64,000 nt of DNA from Solidesulfovibrio alcoholivorans DSM 5433 (GTDB taxonomy: Bacteria > Desulfobacterota > Desulfovibrionia > Desulfovibrionales > Desulfovibrionaceae). The notes under the pieces were generated by a model. That model saw nothing but the letters and a program-made list of their open reading frames with translations. It was not told where the DNA came from and ran no database searches. The translations under genes and the position numbers were made by a program. Location: the NCBI RefSeq assembly GCF_000702665.1, contig NZ_JNJA01000002.1, positions 310,001 through 374,000 of the forward strand, read 5' to 3'. Positions 48,116-56,266 of the stretch are shown piece by piece (positions within the stretch are counted from its first letter, which is position 1; each line of letters starts with the position of its first letter).

Positions 48116-50629
48116 ATGGGGCCACGCCGCAAACGACCGCCCGCTTCACCGCCGCGCGCCGCGCCGCTGCTCCCCTGGCATCCCTGCCTGCCGGCCTATG
48201 CCGCGGGCATCCTCGCCGTGGCCTTCCCTTTGCCCGCGCTGTGCGGTTTGTTGCTGCTCGCGCTCTTCCCCCGGCCCGCCCCGGGCCGGCCGCGCCTGCT
48301 TGCGCTCTGCCTGGCCTTCGTTTTCGGCTATGCCGCCGGATTTCTCGCCATGCCGGCAGCGCCAAAGGAAGTCCCCGCGTGCGTCGCGGGGCGCAAGCCC
48401 TGCGCCGTCGCCGGCCGGGTGGCCGCCGTGGAGGGCCGCCCCGGGGGACGGCTCGGCGTGGTCCTTGAGGACGCGACGGTCACGGAGGGCGCGGCAGGGG
48501 GCGCGCCCCTGCCCGGAAAGCTGCTGCTGACCATCGACCGTCCGGCCTTTCGCCCCGTGCCTGGCGCGCGTCTTGGCGTCACGGCCCGCGTGCGCACGAC
48601 CGGTGGCTTCGACAACCCCGGGGGGGCGGATTTCGCCTTCAGCCGTCGCCTGGAGGGGATTTTCTGGCGCGCCTACGTCCGGGGCGACAAGGGGCAGGTC
48701 GCGCTTCTGGCGCAAAGCCGCGACGGCCCGGCGCGCTGGCGCGAGGCGCTGCGGGAAAAAACGGCAGCGCTCCTGGCGGCGCGGGAGGCGCCGGACGCCG
48801 CCGCGCAGGCGGGGCGGGCCATGGTCCTGGCGCTTGTCTTCGGCGACCGCGCGGGCCTTTCCGCCGCGGACGTCGATCTCGTGCGCCGGGCGTCGCTCGC
48901 ACACACCCTGGCTCTGTCCGGCATGCATGTGGGGTTCGTGGCCGCCATGGGCCTGGCCCTGACAGTGTTTGTGGTCCGGCTTTTTCCCGGCATCTGCCTG
49001 CGTCTGCCCCGGCCCCACCTGGCGCTTTTGCTGACCGGACCGCTGGTTGCGGCCTACTGCTGGCTGGGCGGGGCCTCGCCGAGCCTCATGCGCGCGGCGC
49101 TCATGTTCGCCGCCTTCGGGCTCATGCTGGCGCTGCGTCGCGACAAGGCGCTGCTCGACGGCCTGTTCCTGGCCCTTGCCGCCATCCTTTGCTTCGCGCC
49201 CCTTGCCGCCTACGACCCCCGGCTCCAGCTTTCGGCCCTGGCCGTGGCCGGCATCGGCGTGCTCTGGCCCCTGCCGCGCCGGCTGCGCGGCAACGCGGCG
49301 CTGGCGCGCGTCACGCGCCCGCGCGTCACGCGCCCGCGCGTGCTCGCCTGGGCCGGCGGCATCCTCTGGGCCAGCATCTGCGCCGAGGCGGCGGTCCTGC
49401 CCCTTGTCGCACGGCTCTACGGCGACGTCACGCCGAGCTTCTGGGTCAACCTCTTCTGGCTGCCCGTGCTGGGCACGCTGGCCATGCCCCTGGCCCTGGC
49501 CGGCCTTGCCTGCGCGGTCGTGCCGGGCGGGGCGGTCCTTGGCGGCTGGCTGCTCGGCGGCGCGGCCGCGTGCTGCCAGGGGCTCATGCGCGCGCTCGAT
49601 TTCCTGGCCGGCCACGGCCTGCTGCCCGTGGCCGCCATCCTGCGCCCGACCTGGCCCGAGGTGCTCGGCTGTCTGGGCCTTCTCGCCGGGCTCGCAGTGG
49701 CCCTGGCCGGGGGGCGGCGCGCCACGGCGGCCCTGGCCGCGAGCCTGTGCCTGCTCGTCGCCCCGACGTTCTCTCGCGTCGTCGTTGACCTCGACGGCGC
49801 GGTGCGCCTGACCGTCCTCGACGTGGGCCAGGGCCAGTCCGTGGTCCTGGAACTGCCGCGCGGGCGCAGGTTCGTGGTGGACGCCGGCGGGCTTTACGGC
49901 GATTTCGACGTGGGCCGCCATGTCGTGGGCGCGTTTCTCACCGACGGCCGGCCGCCGCGCATCGACGCCGCCTTCGCCAGCCATCCCCACGCCGACCACG
50001 TCAAAGGCTTCGTCTCGCTGCTTGCGCGTTTCGAGGTGGGCGCGTTTTTCGACAACGGCGGCACGCCCGAGGGCGCGCTCGCCGCGCCCATGGCCGCGGC
50101 TTTGGAAGCGCGGCGCATCCCCCATGCCTCCCTGGCCGCGGGCGACGCCATCGACCTCGGCGACGGGCTGGCCCTTGCCGTGCTGCACCCCGGCCCGGAC
50201 GACGACCGCTCGGGCAACAACGGTTCGCTTGTCCTGCGCCTGACGCGAAACGGCCGGGGACTGGCCGTCATTCCCGGCGACGCCGAGCGCGGCGTGCTCT
50301 CGCGCCTGGCCGCCTCGGGCGCGCAGCTTTCCGCGGACGTGCTCGTCCTGCCGCACCACGGCTCGGCAACGGGCCTTTCCCGGCGGTTTCTCGCCGCGGT
50401 TTCGCCCCGGGCGGCCATCGCCAGCTGCGGCGACACCTGGGCCTTTCCCGCGCCCAAGCTCGTGGCGTTCCTGCTAAAACGCGGCTGCCGCGTCTATGCC
50501 ACCCGCAGCGACGGGGCCGTGACCGTGACCTTTCCCGCTGGCGCGGCGGTCCCTGTCGTGCGAACCCGCCATGATGCCGGCGAGGGGGACGCCGAAACGC
50601 CGTTTGCCATGGCGGCCGGCACGCGGTAA
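48116..50629 (+). CDS. comEC: ComEC/Rec2 family DNA-uptake channel protein
   Basis: An 837-aa polytopic protein. It has an N-terminal membrane segment and an OB-like domain (DUF4131 region). The Competence membrane domain has HTLALSGMHVGFVAAMG near residue 263. A C-terminal metallo-beta-lactamase domain starts near 567 (VLDVGQGQSVVLELP) with ligands SHPHADHVKG. In competent bacteria ComEC carries single-stranded DNA across the inner membrane. ATG 48116 is chosen with AGGGGA 10 nt upstream; TTG 48107 is an alternative. It is divergent from the Cys-rich gene. Confidence 0.92.
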   Translation: MGPRRKRPPASPPRAAPLLPWHPCLPAYAAGILAVAFPLPALCGLLLLALFPRPAPGRPRLLALCLAFVFGYAAGFLAMPAAPKEVPACVAGRKPCAVAGRVAAVEGRPGGRLGVVLEDATVTEGAAGGAPLPGKLLLTIDRPAFRPVPGARLGVTARVRTTGGFDNPGGADFAFSRRLEGIFWRAYVRGDKGQVALLAQSRDGPARWREALREKTAALLAAREAPDAAAQAGRAMVLALVFGDRAGLSAADVDLVRRASLAHTLALSGMHVGFVAAMGLALTVFVVRLFPGICLRLPRPHLALLLTGPLVAAYCWLGGASPSLMRAALMFAAFGLMLALRRDKALLDGLFLALAAILCFAPLAAYDPRLQLSALAVAGIGVLWPLPRRLRGNAALARVTRPRVTRPRVLAWAGGILWASICAEAAVLPLVARLYGDVTPSFWVNLFWLPVLGTLAMPLALAGLACAVVPGGAVLGGWLLGGAAACCQGLMRALDFLAGHGLLPVAAILRPTWPEVLGCLGLLAGLAVALAGGRRATAALAASLCLLVAPTFSRVVVDLDGAVRLTVLDVGQGQSVVLELPRGRRFVVDAGGLYGDFDVGRHVVGAFLTDGRPPRIDAAFASHPHADHVKGFVSLLARFEVGAFFDNGGTPEGALAAPMAAALEARRIPHASLAAGDAIDLGDGLALAVLHPGPDDDRSGNNGSLVLRLTRNGRGLAVIPGDAERGVLSRLAASGAQLSADVLVLPHHGSATGLSRRFLAAVSPRAAIASCGDTWAFPAPKLVAFLLKRGCRVYATRSDGAVTVTFPAGAAVPVVRTRHDAGEGDAETPFAMAAGTR

Positions 50630-50639
50630 CACCCGCGCC

Positions 50640-51635
50640 ATGCGCGAAACGACGCCCCCGAAATCCTCTCCCGAGGTCCGGGCGGCCCGCTTGTCCCTGG
50701 GGGTCGCCGTGGCGCTGCTGCTCGTCAAAATGGCGGCCTGGCTGCTCACCGGTTCCGCGGCCATCCTTTCCGACGCCCTGGAATCCATCATCAACGTCGT
50801 GGCCGCGGCCTTTGCCGTACTGAGCGTCACCGTGGCCGACTCGCCGCCCGACGAGCGCCACCCCTACGGCCACGGCAACATCGAATACTACGCCGCCTGG
50901 CTCGAGGGCATGCTCATCCTGCTCGCGTCCATCGGCATCTTCTACGAGTCCTGGGACAAGATTTTCCATCCCGCGCCCATGCCCAACCTCGGCGCGGGCG
51001 TTGCCCTGCTCGCGGCCGCGGGCGGCGTCAACCTGTGGCTGGGCATGCGGCTCGTGCGCCAGGGACGCAGTTCCGGGTCGCTGACGCTCGAAGCCGACGG
51101 CAAGCACGTGCTCACGGACGTCTATACTTCGGCCGGCGTGTTCGTGGGCCTGGGGCTGGTCTGGGGCACGGGCTGGCTGTGGCTCGATGGCCTGGTCGCC
51201 TGCCTGGTCGGGGTCAACATCGCCTGGGCCGGAGTGGGGCTCGTGCGCCGCTCGGTTTCGGGCTTCATGATCGAGTCCGACCCGGTGTTGCTCGAACAAA
51301 TCTGCTCGCTGCTCCGGGAAAACCGCCAGCCGGCCTGGATCGACATCCACCGCCTGCGCGCGATCAAGGCCGGCCGGCGTGTCCATGTGGACCTGCACCT
51401 CATCCTGCCCCGCGACATGACCCTGGCCGAGGCTCACCGGCATGTGGACGCCATGGAGCAACTGCTGCGTTCGCGCCTGGGGCCCGAGGCCGACGTCATG
51501 ATCCACGCCGACCCCTGCGTCGACGCCCGCTGCCCGGTGTGCGAGGCCGAGCCGTGCGACCTGCGCGACAGCGCCAACTCGGCCACGCCCGTGTGGACGC
51601 CGCAGACCACGGGCGAGCCGAAAAAAGGCACTTGA
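50640..51635 (+). CDS. Cation diffusion facilitator (CDF) metal transporter
   Basis: A 331-aa CDF protein with six helices that exports divalent metal by proton exchange. Site A has SDALES (helix 2) and HVLTD (helix 5), with a HPYGHGNIEY linker motif typical of the family. The C-terminal cytosolic domain has an added cysteine cluster (CVDARCPVCEAEPC), which may sense or bind metal. ATG 50640 begins just after comEC. The metal (Zn, Fe, Mn) cannot be assigned. Confidence 0.9.
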   Translation: MRETTPPKSSPEVRAARLSLGVAVALLLVKMAAWLLTGSAAILSDALESIINVVAAAFAVLSVTVADSPPDERHPYGHGNIEYYAAWLEGMLILLASIGIFYESWDKIFHPAPMPNLGAGVALLAAAGGVNLWLGMRLVRQGRSSGSLTLEADGKHVLTDVYTSAGVFVGLGLVWGTGWLWLDGLVACLVGVNIAWAGVGLVRRSVSGFMIESDPVLLEQICSLLRENRQPAWIDIHRLRAIKAGRRVHVDLHLILPRDMTLAEAHRHVDAMEQLLRSRLGPEADVMIHADPCVDARCPVCEAEPCDLRDSANSATPVWTPQTTGEPKKGT

Positions 51636-51702
51636 TCCCGGCAGGTCCCGGCGTCGCGGGAACCCTCTTTACAGGCCCGGGGCGCGGCGCTACCGTCGCG
51701 CC

Positions 51703-52476
51703 ATGAAGCTGCGCGCCCTGGTCGTGGACGACGAAAAGCCGGCTCGCGACGAGCTCGCCTACCTGCTCGGCGCCCACGCCGACATCGAGGTCGGCGAGGC
51801 GGACAGCGCCCGCGCAGCCCTGGCCGCCATCGAGGCGGACAGGCCCGACCTCGTGCTCCTCGACATCCGCATGCCCGGCCAAGACGGCTTCGACGTGCTG
51901 CGCCAGGCCATGGACTGCGCCCATGTGCCCCTTTTCATCTTCGTGACCGCCTACGACCAGTACGCCGTGGCCGCCTTCGAGCAAAACGCCGTGGACTACC
52001 TGCTCAAGCCCGTCTCGCCCGAGCGCCTGGCCGTGAGCCTCGAGCGCGCCCGGGGGCGGCTGGCCGCGGGAAAGGCCCGCGAGGCCGAGGCCATGGCCGC
52101 GCTTTTGGCCGGGCTTGGCTGTGGCGGCGGCAGGGCCTGCGCGCGCGTCGCCGTGGAGCGCCACGGCCGCATCGCGCTTTTGCCCGCGGCGGAAGTCTTT
52201 TGCCTCGAGGCCGACGACAAGGGCGTCAACGCCCTGACCGACCAGGGGCGCTTTCCCTGCCACGGCCTGCCAACCCTGTCCCGGGCCGAGGAGCGTCTGG
52301 CCGGACTGTCCTTTTTCCGCGCCAACCGCGCCGCGCTGGTCAACCTCGAGCGCGTGGCCGAACTCTCGCCCTGGATCGGCGGCAAGTACCTGCTCGTGCT
52401 CGGCGACCCGCAGCGTACGGAAGTCACGGTCAGCCGCAACCGCGTGCGCGAATTCAAGGAGCGCCTCGGGCTGTAG
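51703..52476 (+). CDS. LytTR-family response regulator
   Basis: A 257-aa regulator: a receiver domain (D9/D10, phospho-acceptor D54 in VLLDIRMPG, KPVSP loop) followed by a LytTR DNA-binding domain from about residue 145 (VAVERHGRIALLPAAEVFCLEAD; FFRANRAALVNLERV). Partner of the LytS kinase 12 nt downstream; together with cstA the order resembles BtsR-BtsS-BtsT of enterobacteria. It begins 67 nt after the CDF gene. Confidence 0.93.
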   Translation: MKLRALVVDDEKPARDELAYLLGAHADIEVGEADSARAALAAIEADRPDLVLLDIRMPGQDGFDVLRQAMDCAHVPLFIFVTAYDQYAVAAFEQNAVDYLLKPVSPERLAVSLERARGRLAAGKAREAEAMAALLAGLGCGGGRACARVAVERHGRIALLPAAEVFCLEADDKGVNALTDQGRFPCHGLPTLSRAEERLAGLSFFRANRAALVNLERVAELSPWIGGKYLLVLGDPQRTEVTVSRNRVREFKERLGL

Positions 52477-52488
52477 GAGGGGAGCGGC

Positions 52489-54240
52489 ATGAATCTCGAC
52501 ATCTTCGTTCCCGCCGTTCCGGACCTGTTCCTGAACCTGTCCCAGCGTTTCGGCCTGCTGCTCGCCGGCGGCTTCGCCATCATGACGCTCGCCCCGTTCG
52601 AGCGCATGCGCACGGGACGGGAAAGGGCCCTGTGGAGCATGCTCGCCGTCACGGTCCTTTTTGGCATCTTCGGCATCCTCGGCACCTATACCGGCAACTA
52701 CGTCTTCCATTCCTACGCCAACCTGCGCGCCATGGGCGTGATCACGGCCGGGCTCTTCGGCGGCCCGGTGGTCGGCATCGGGGCCGGGCTCATCGCCGGC
52801 GGCCACCGTTACCTGATCGACGTGGGCGGGTTTTCGGCCCTGCCCTGCGCCCTGGCCACGTTCCTCGAGGGCACGGCCGCGGGGCTCATTGCCCGGCGCT
52901 ATCCGGGCAAGTCCCTGGACTGGGGCGTGGCCATGGCCCTGGGCATCGTGGGGGAAACCGTCCACATGGGCCTCGTGCTCGCGCTGTCGCGGCCCTTTGC
53001 CGAGGCCGTGGACCTCGTCGAGGTCATTGGCGCACCCATGATCGTCATCAACGCCATGGGCGCGGCCATCTTCGTCAAGGCGCTCGGCGTGCAGCGCCGG
53101 CTGCGCGAACTGCGCGACTCGACCGAGGCGAGACGCATCCTCTCCATCGCGAGCAAGACCGTGGCCCACCTGCGCGGCGGCCTCACCCCGCAGTCGGCCC
53201 AGGCCACGGCGGCAATCATCCTGGCCGAGACGGGCGTGGCCGCCGTGGCCGTCACGGGCGTATCCGCCATCCTGGCCCATGTCGGGGCCGGCGAGGACCA
53301 CCACCGCTCCGGCGAGCACTGGCGCACCCGGGCCACGCAGCAGGCCATCGAGTCCGGGCAGGCGCTTTTTCTCCACGATGCGGAATCCATCGGCTGCGCC
53401 AAGGCCGGCTGTCCGCTGCGCGAGGCCATTGTCGTGCCCCTGCGCAAGGGCGCGGAAATCCGCGGCTGCCTCAAGCTCTACGGCACCAAGGACCGCCCCC
53501 TGGACACGCCCCTGTTCGAACTGGCCAAGGGCTTGGCCGCGCTTTTTTCCACCCAGCTCGAACTGGAGGACATCGGCATCGCCAACCAACTGCTGGCCCA
53601 CGCCGAAATCCGCCGCCTCCAGGCCCAGATCAACCCGCACTTCCTTTTCAATTCCCTCAACACCATCGCCTCGTTTTGCCGCACCGCGCCGGGCCAGGCC
53701 CGGGAACTCCTGCTCGACCTCGCCCGCTACATGCGCCGCAACCTGGACAGCTCGCGAGGCCTCGTGCGCTTGTCCGAGGAAATGGACCAGGTGCGCTCCT
53801 ACCTGGCCATCGAACAGGCCCGCTTCGGCGAGCGCATCCGAAGCGAGATCGACCTGGAGCCGGGCTGCGAGCAATGGCTCGTGCCGCCGCTGATCATTCA
53901 ACCGCTTGTGGAAAACAGCGTCCGCCATGGCCTGCAAGGCCGGGAGGAGGGCGGCCGGGTGCGCGTGGCCGCGCGCCGCGAAAACGGCCACCTCTGCGTG
54001 GCCGTGGAGGACGATGGCCTGGGCATGAGCCGCGACGTGGTGGACGTCATCCTTTCGCCGCGCTCCCTCGAATCCCTGGCCGAGGGCGTGGGCGCGCGCA
54101 ATTCCAACCAGCGCCTGATCCAGCTCTACGGCCCCGAGTACGGGCTGCGCGTGGACAACGCCCCGGGCCGGGGCAGCCGGATCACCTTCCGCGTGCCCGC
54201 CGCCGGCCCGGCCCCCGAGGCCCTGTCAGCCAGCCCCTGA
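52489..54240 (+). CDS. LytS/BtsS-type sensor histidine kinase
   Basis: A 583-aa kinase. The N-terminal half has a 5TM-LytS (5TMR) ligand-sensing domain (about 20-190), then a GAF domain (about 220-360). A His_kinase region carries the phospho-acceptor in QINPHFLFNSLN, and an ATPase domain follows. This family senses small metabolites; BtsS senses pyruvate. Start ATG 52489 follows GGAGGGG. It probably phosphorylates the LytTR regulator upstream and controls cstA downstream. Confidence 0.92.
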   Translation: MNLDIFVPAVPDLFLNLSQRFGLLLAGGFAIMTLAPFERMRTGRERALWSMLAVTVLFGIFGILGTYTGNYVFHSYANLRAMGVITAGLFGGPVVGIGAGLIAGGHRYLIDVGGFSALPCALATFLEGTAAGLIARRYPGKSLDWGVAMALGIVGETVHMGLVLALSRPFAEAVDLVEVIGAPMIVINAMGAAIFVKALGVQRRLRELRDSTEARRILSIASKTVAHLRGGLTPQSAQATAAIILAETGVAAVAVTGVSAILAHVGAGEDHHRSGEHWRTRATQQAIESGQALFLHDAESIGCAKAGCPLREAIVVPLRKGAEIRGCLKLYGTKDRPLDTPLFELAKGLAALFSTQLELEDIGIANQLLAHAEIRRLQAQINPHFLFNSLNTIASFCRTAPGQARELLLDLARYMRRNLDSSRGLVRLSEEMDQVRSYLAIEQARFGERIRSEIDLEPGCEQWLVPPLIIQPLVENSVRHGLQGREEGGRVRVAARRENGHLCVAVEDDGLGMSRDVVDVILSPRSLESLAEGVGARNSNQRLIQLYGPEYGLRVDNAPGRGSRITFRVPAAGPAPEALSASP

Positions 54241-54373
54241 AATCGTCGTTTCAGCCCCTCGATTATCCCTTTCGCGTGGGGGGCATTGTTGTCGGTTTTC
54301 CCCGGTGGCATCACGGGGCCGAACTCGGCAACAGGCCGTCCCCGAGACGGGCGGTCAAACACGGGAGGCTGGT

Positions 54374-56185
54374 ATGAACGCCCTGACCCTGGTCTTTGCC
54401 GCCCTGTGCATCTTCGCCATAGGGTATCGCTTTTACGGACTTTTCTTTGCCAAGAAAGTCCTCGGCGTCAACGACTCGCGCCTGACGCCGGCGATCACCA
54501 TGGCCGATGGACAGGACTACGTGAAGACCAACAAGTTCGTCCTTTTCGGTCACCACTTCGCGGCCATCGCCGCGGCCGGACCGCTCATCGGCCCGGTGCT
54601 CGCCGCGCAGTTCGGCTACATGCCGGGGGCGCTTTGGATTCTCGTCGGCTGCGTGCTGGCGGGCTGCGTCCACGATACGGTGGTGCTGTTCGCCTCGGTG
54701 CGCCACAAGGGCCGTTCCCTGGCCTACATCGCCAGCAAGGAAGTCGGCAAGGCGACCGGCGGCGTGGCTTCCGTGGCCGTGCTGTTCATCCTCATCCTGA
54801 CCCTGGCCGGCCTGTCCCTGGCCGTGGTCAACGCCATGCACGACAGCCCCTGGGGCTCGTTCACGGTCTTCGCCACCATCCCCATCGCGCTGATCATGGG
54901 CGTGTACCTGCACAAGTGGCGCGACGGCGACGTGCTCGGCGCGTCGGTCATCGGCGTGGCGCTCATGTTCATCACCATCCTGGTCGGCCCGTACGTGGCC
55001 GAGAGCCCGTTCTGGCGGCCCATTTTCGACCTGCCCCGCCCGGCCATCGCGCTCACCATCCCGCTCTACGGCTTCGTGGCCTCGGTGCTGCCGGTATGGC
55101 TGCTGCTGTGCCCGCGCGACTACCTGTCCACCTACTTAAAGGTCGGCACCATCTTCGCCCTGACCGTGGGCATCTTCTGGGTGCACCCGATGTTGCAGAT
55201 GCCGGCCCTGACCCAGTTCACGGGCGGCGGCGGCCCCATCATCGGCGGCGCGGTGTTCCCGTTCCTTTTTATCACCATCGCCTGCGGCGCGCTTTCGGGC
55301 TTCCACGCCATCATCGGCACGGGCACCACGCCCAAGATGCTCGACAGCGAGCACAACCTGCTCTTCGTCGGCTTCGGGGCCATGCTCATGGAAGGCTTCG
55401 TGGCCATCATGGCGCTGGTCGCGGCCTGCGTGCTCATGCCCGCCGACTACTTCGCCATCAACACCGTCCCGGCCGTGTTCGCCAAGCTCGGCATGACCCC
55501 GGTGGACCTGCCCGCCCTGGCTTCGGCCGTGGGCGAGAACATCCAGGGCCGTCCCGGCGGCGCGGTTTCCCTGGCCGTGGGCATGGCCCACATCTTCTCG
55601 TCGATCCCGTTCATGAGCCACCTCATGGGCTACTGGTACCACTTCGCCATCATGTTCGAGGCCGTGTTCATCCTCACGGCCGTGGACACCGGCACCCGCG
55701 TCGGCCGCTTCTTCCTCCAGGAAATGATCGGCCAGGTGGTGCCCAAGTTCCAGGAAAAGCACTGGTGGCCCGGCATCATCAGCACCTCGGCCATCTTCAC
55801 CTTCGCCTGGGGCTATCTGGTCTACACCGGCGACATCTCGACCATCTGGCCGCTTTTCGGCATGTCCAACCAGTTGCTCGCCGCCGTGGGCCTGCTCATC
55901 GGCACGACCATGATCATCCGCATGGGCAAGGCGCGCTACGCGGCCCTGACCGCCGTTCCGGGCCTGGCCATGGTCGTCATCACCGGATGGGCCGGCTATC
56001 TCCAGATCGTCAACACCTACCTGCCTGCGGGCAAGTACCTGCTGACCTTCCTGGCCATCGTCATCCTGGCGCTCATGGCTATCGTCATCGTCGGCACGGT
56101 GCGGCGCTGGATCGAGCTGCTTGAGATCAAGAAGCCCGTGCAGGACGCCTACGGCGACACGGTGCTGGAAATCGTCGGGGAATAG
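54374..56185 (+). CDS. CstA-family (BtsT-like) pyruvate/peptide transporter
   Basis: A 603-aa inner-membrane transporter with about 16 helices. Family motifs include the N-terminal GVNDSRLTPAITMADGQDYV, VLAAQFGYMPGALWILVGC and SGFHAIIGTGTTPKML. CstA and BtsT import peptides or pyruvate with protons. ATG 54374 is set by GGGAGG at 54363-54368. A 133-bp gap after the kinase gene precedes it; I looked for LytTR sites there and saw no convincing pair. The C-terminus VLEIVGE is normal. Confidence 0.93.
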   Translation: MNALTLVFAALCIFAIGYRFYGLFFAKKVLGVNDSRLTPAITMADGQDYVKTNKFVLFGHHFAAIAAAGPLIGPVLAAQFGYMPGALWILVGCVLAGCVHDTVVLFASVRHKGRSLAYIASKEVGKATGGVASVAVLFILILTLAGLSLAVVNAMHDSPWGSFTVFATIPIALIMGVYLHKWRDGDVLGASVIGVALMFITILVGPYVAESPFWRPIFDLPRPAIALTIPLYGFVASVLPVWLLLCPRDYLSTYLKVGTIFALTVGIFWVHPMLQMPALTQFTGGGGPIIGGAVFPFLFITIACGALSGFHAIIGTGTTPKMLDSEHNLLFVGFGAMLMEGFVAIMALVAACVLMPADYFAINTVPAVFAKLGMTPVDLPALASAVGENIQGRPGGAVSLAVGMAHIFSSIPFMSHLMGYWYHFAIMFEAVFILTAVDTGTRVGRFFLQEMIGQVVPKFQEKHWWPGIISTSAIFTFAWGYLVYTGDISTIWPLFGMSNQLLAAVGLLIGTTMIIRMGKARYAALTAVPGLAMVVITGWAGYLQIVNTYLPAGKYLLTFLAIVILALMAIVIVGTVRRWIELLEIKKPVQDAYGDTVLEIVGE

Positions 56186-56205
56186 GTTCCCGCGACCTGC
56201 CTGCG

Positions 56206-56255
56206 ACGGCGAAAACGTCCGGTGCGGCGATGCCGCACCGGACGTTTGCCGTTTT
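56206..56255. terminator. Bidirectional intrinsic terminator
   Basis: A perfect 16-bp stem (arms 56213-56228 and 56232-56247, loop GAT) is flanked by a further pairing ACGGC/GCCGT. T-runs follow on both strands (TTTT at 56252-56255; AAAA at 56212-56215). It sits between cstA and the convergent hybrid kinase. Confidence 0.9.
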
Positions 56256-56266
56256 GCGGCGGGAGA

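Noticed and set aside
54241-54373. LytTR binding sites upstream of cstA
   Set aside because: Two loosely similar CGTTT-type strings are seen but they lack the spacing expected of a LytTR pair.
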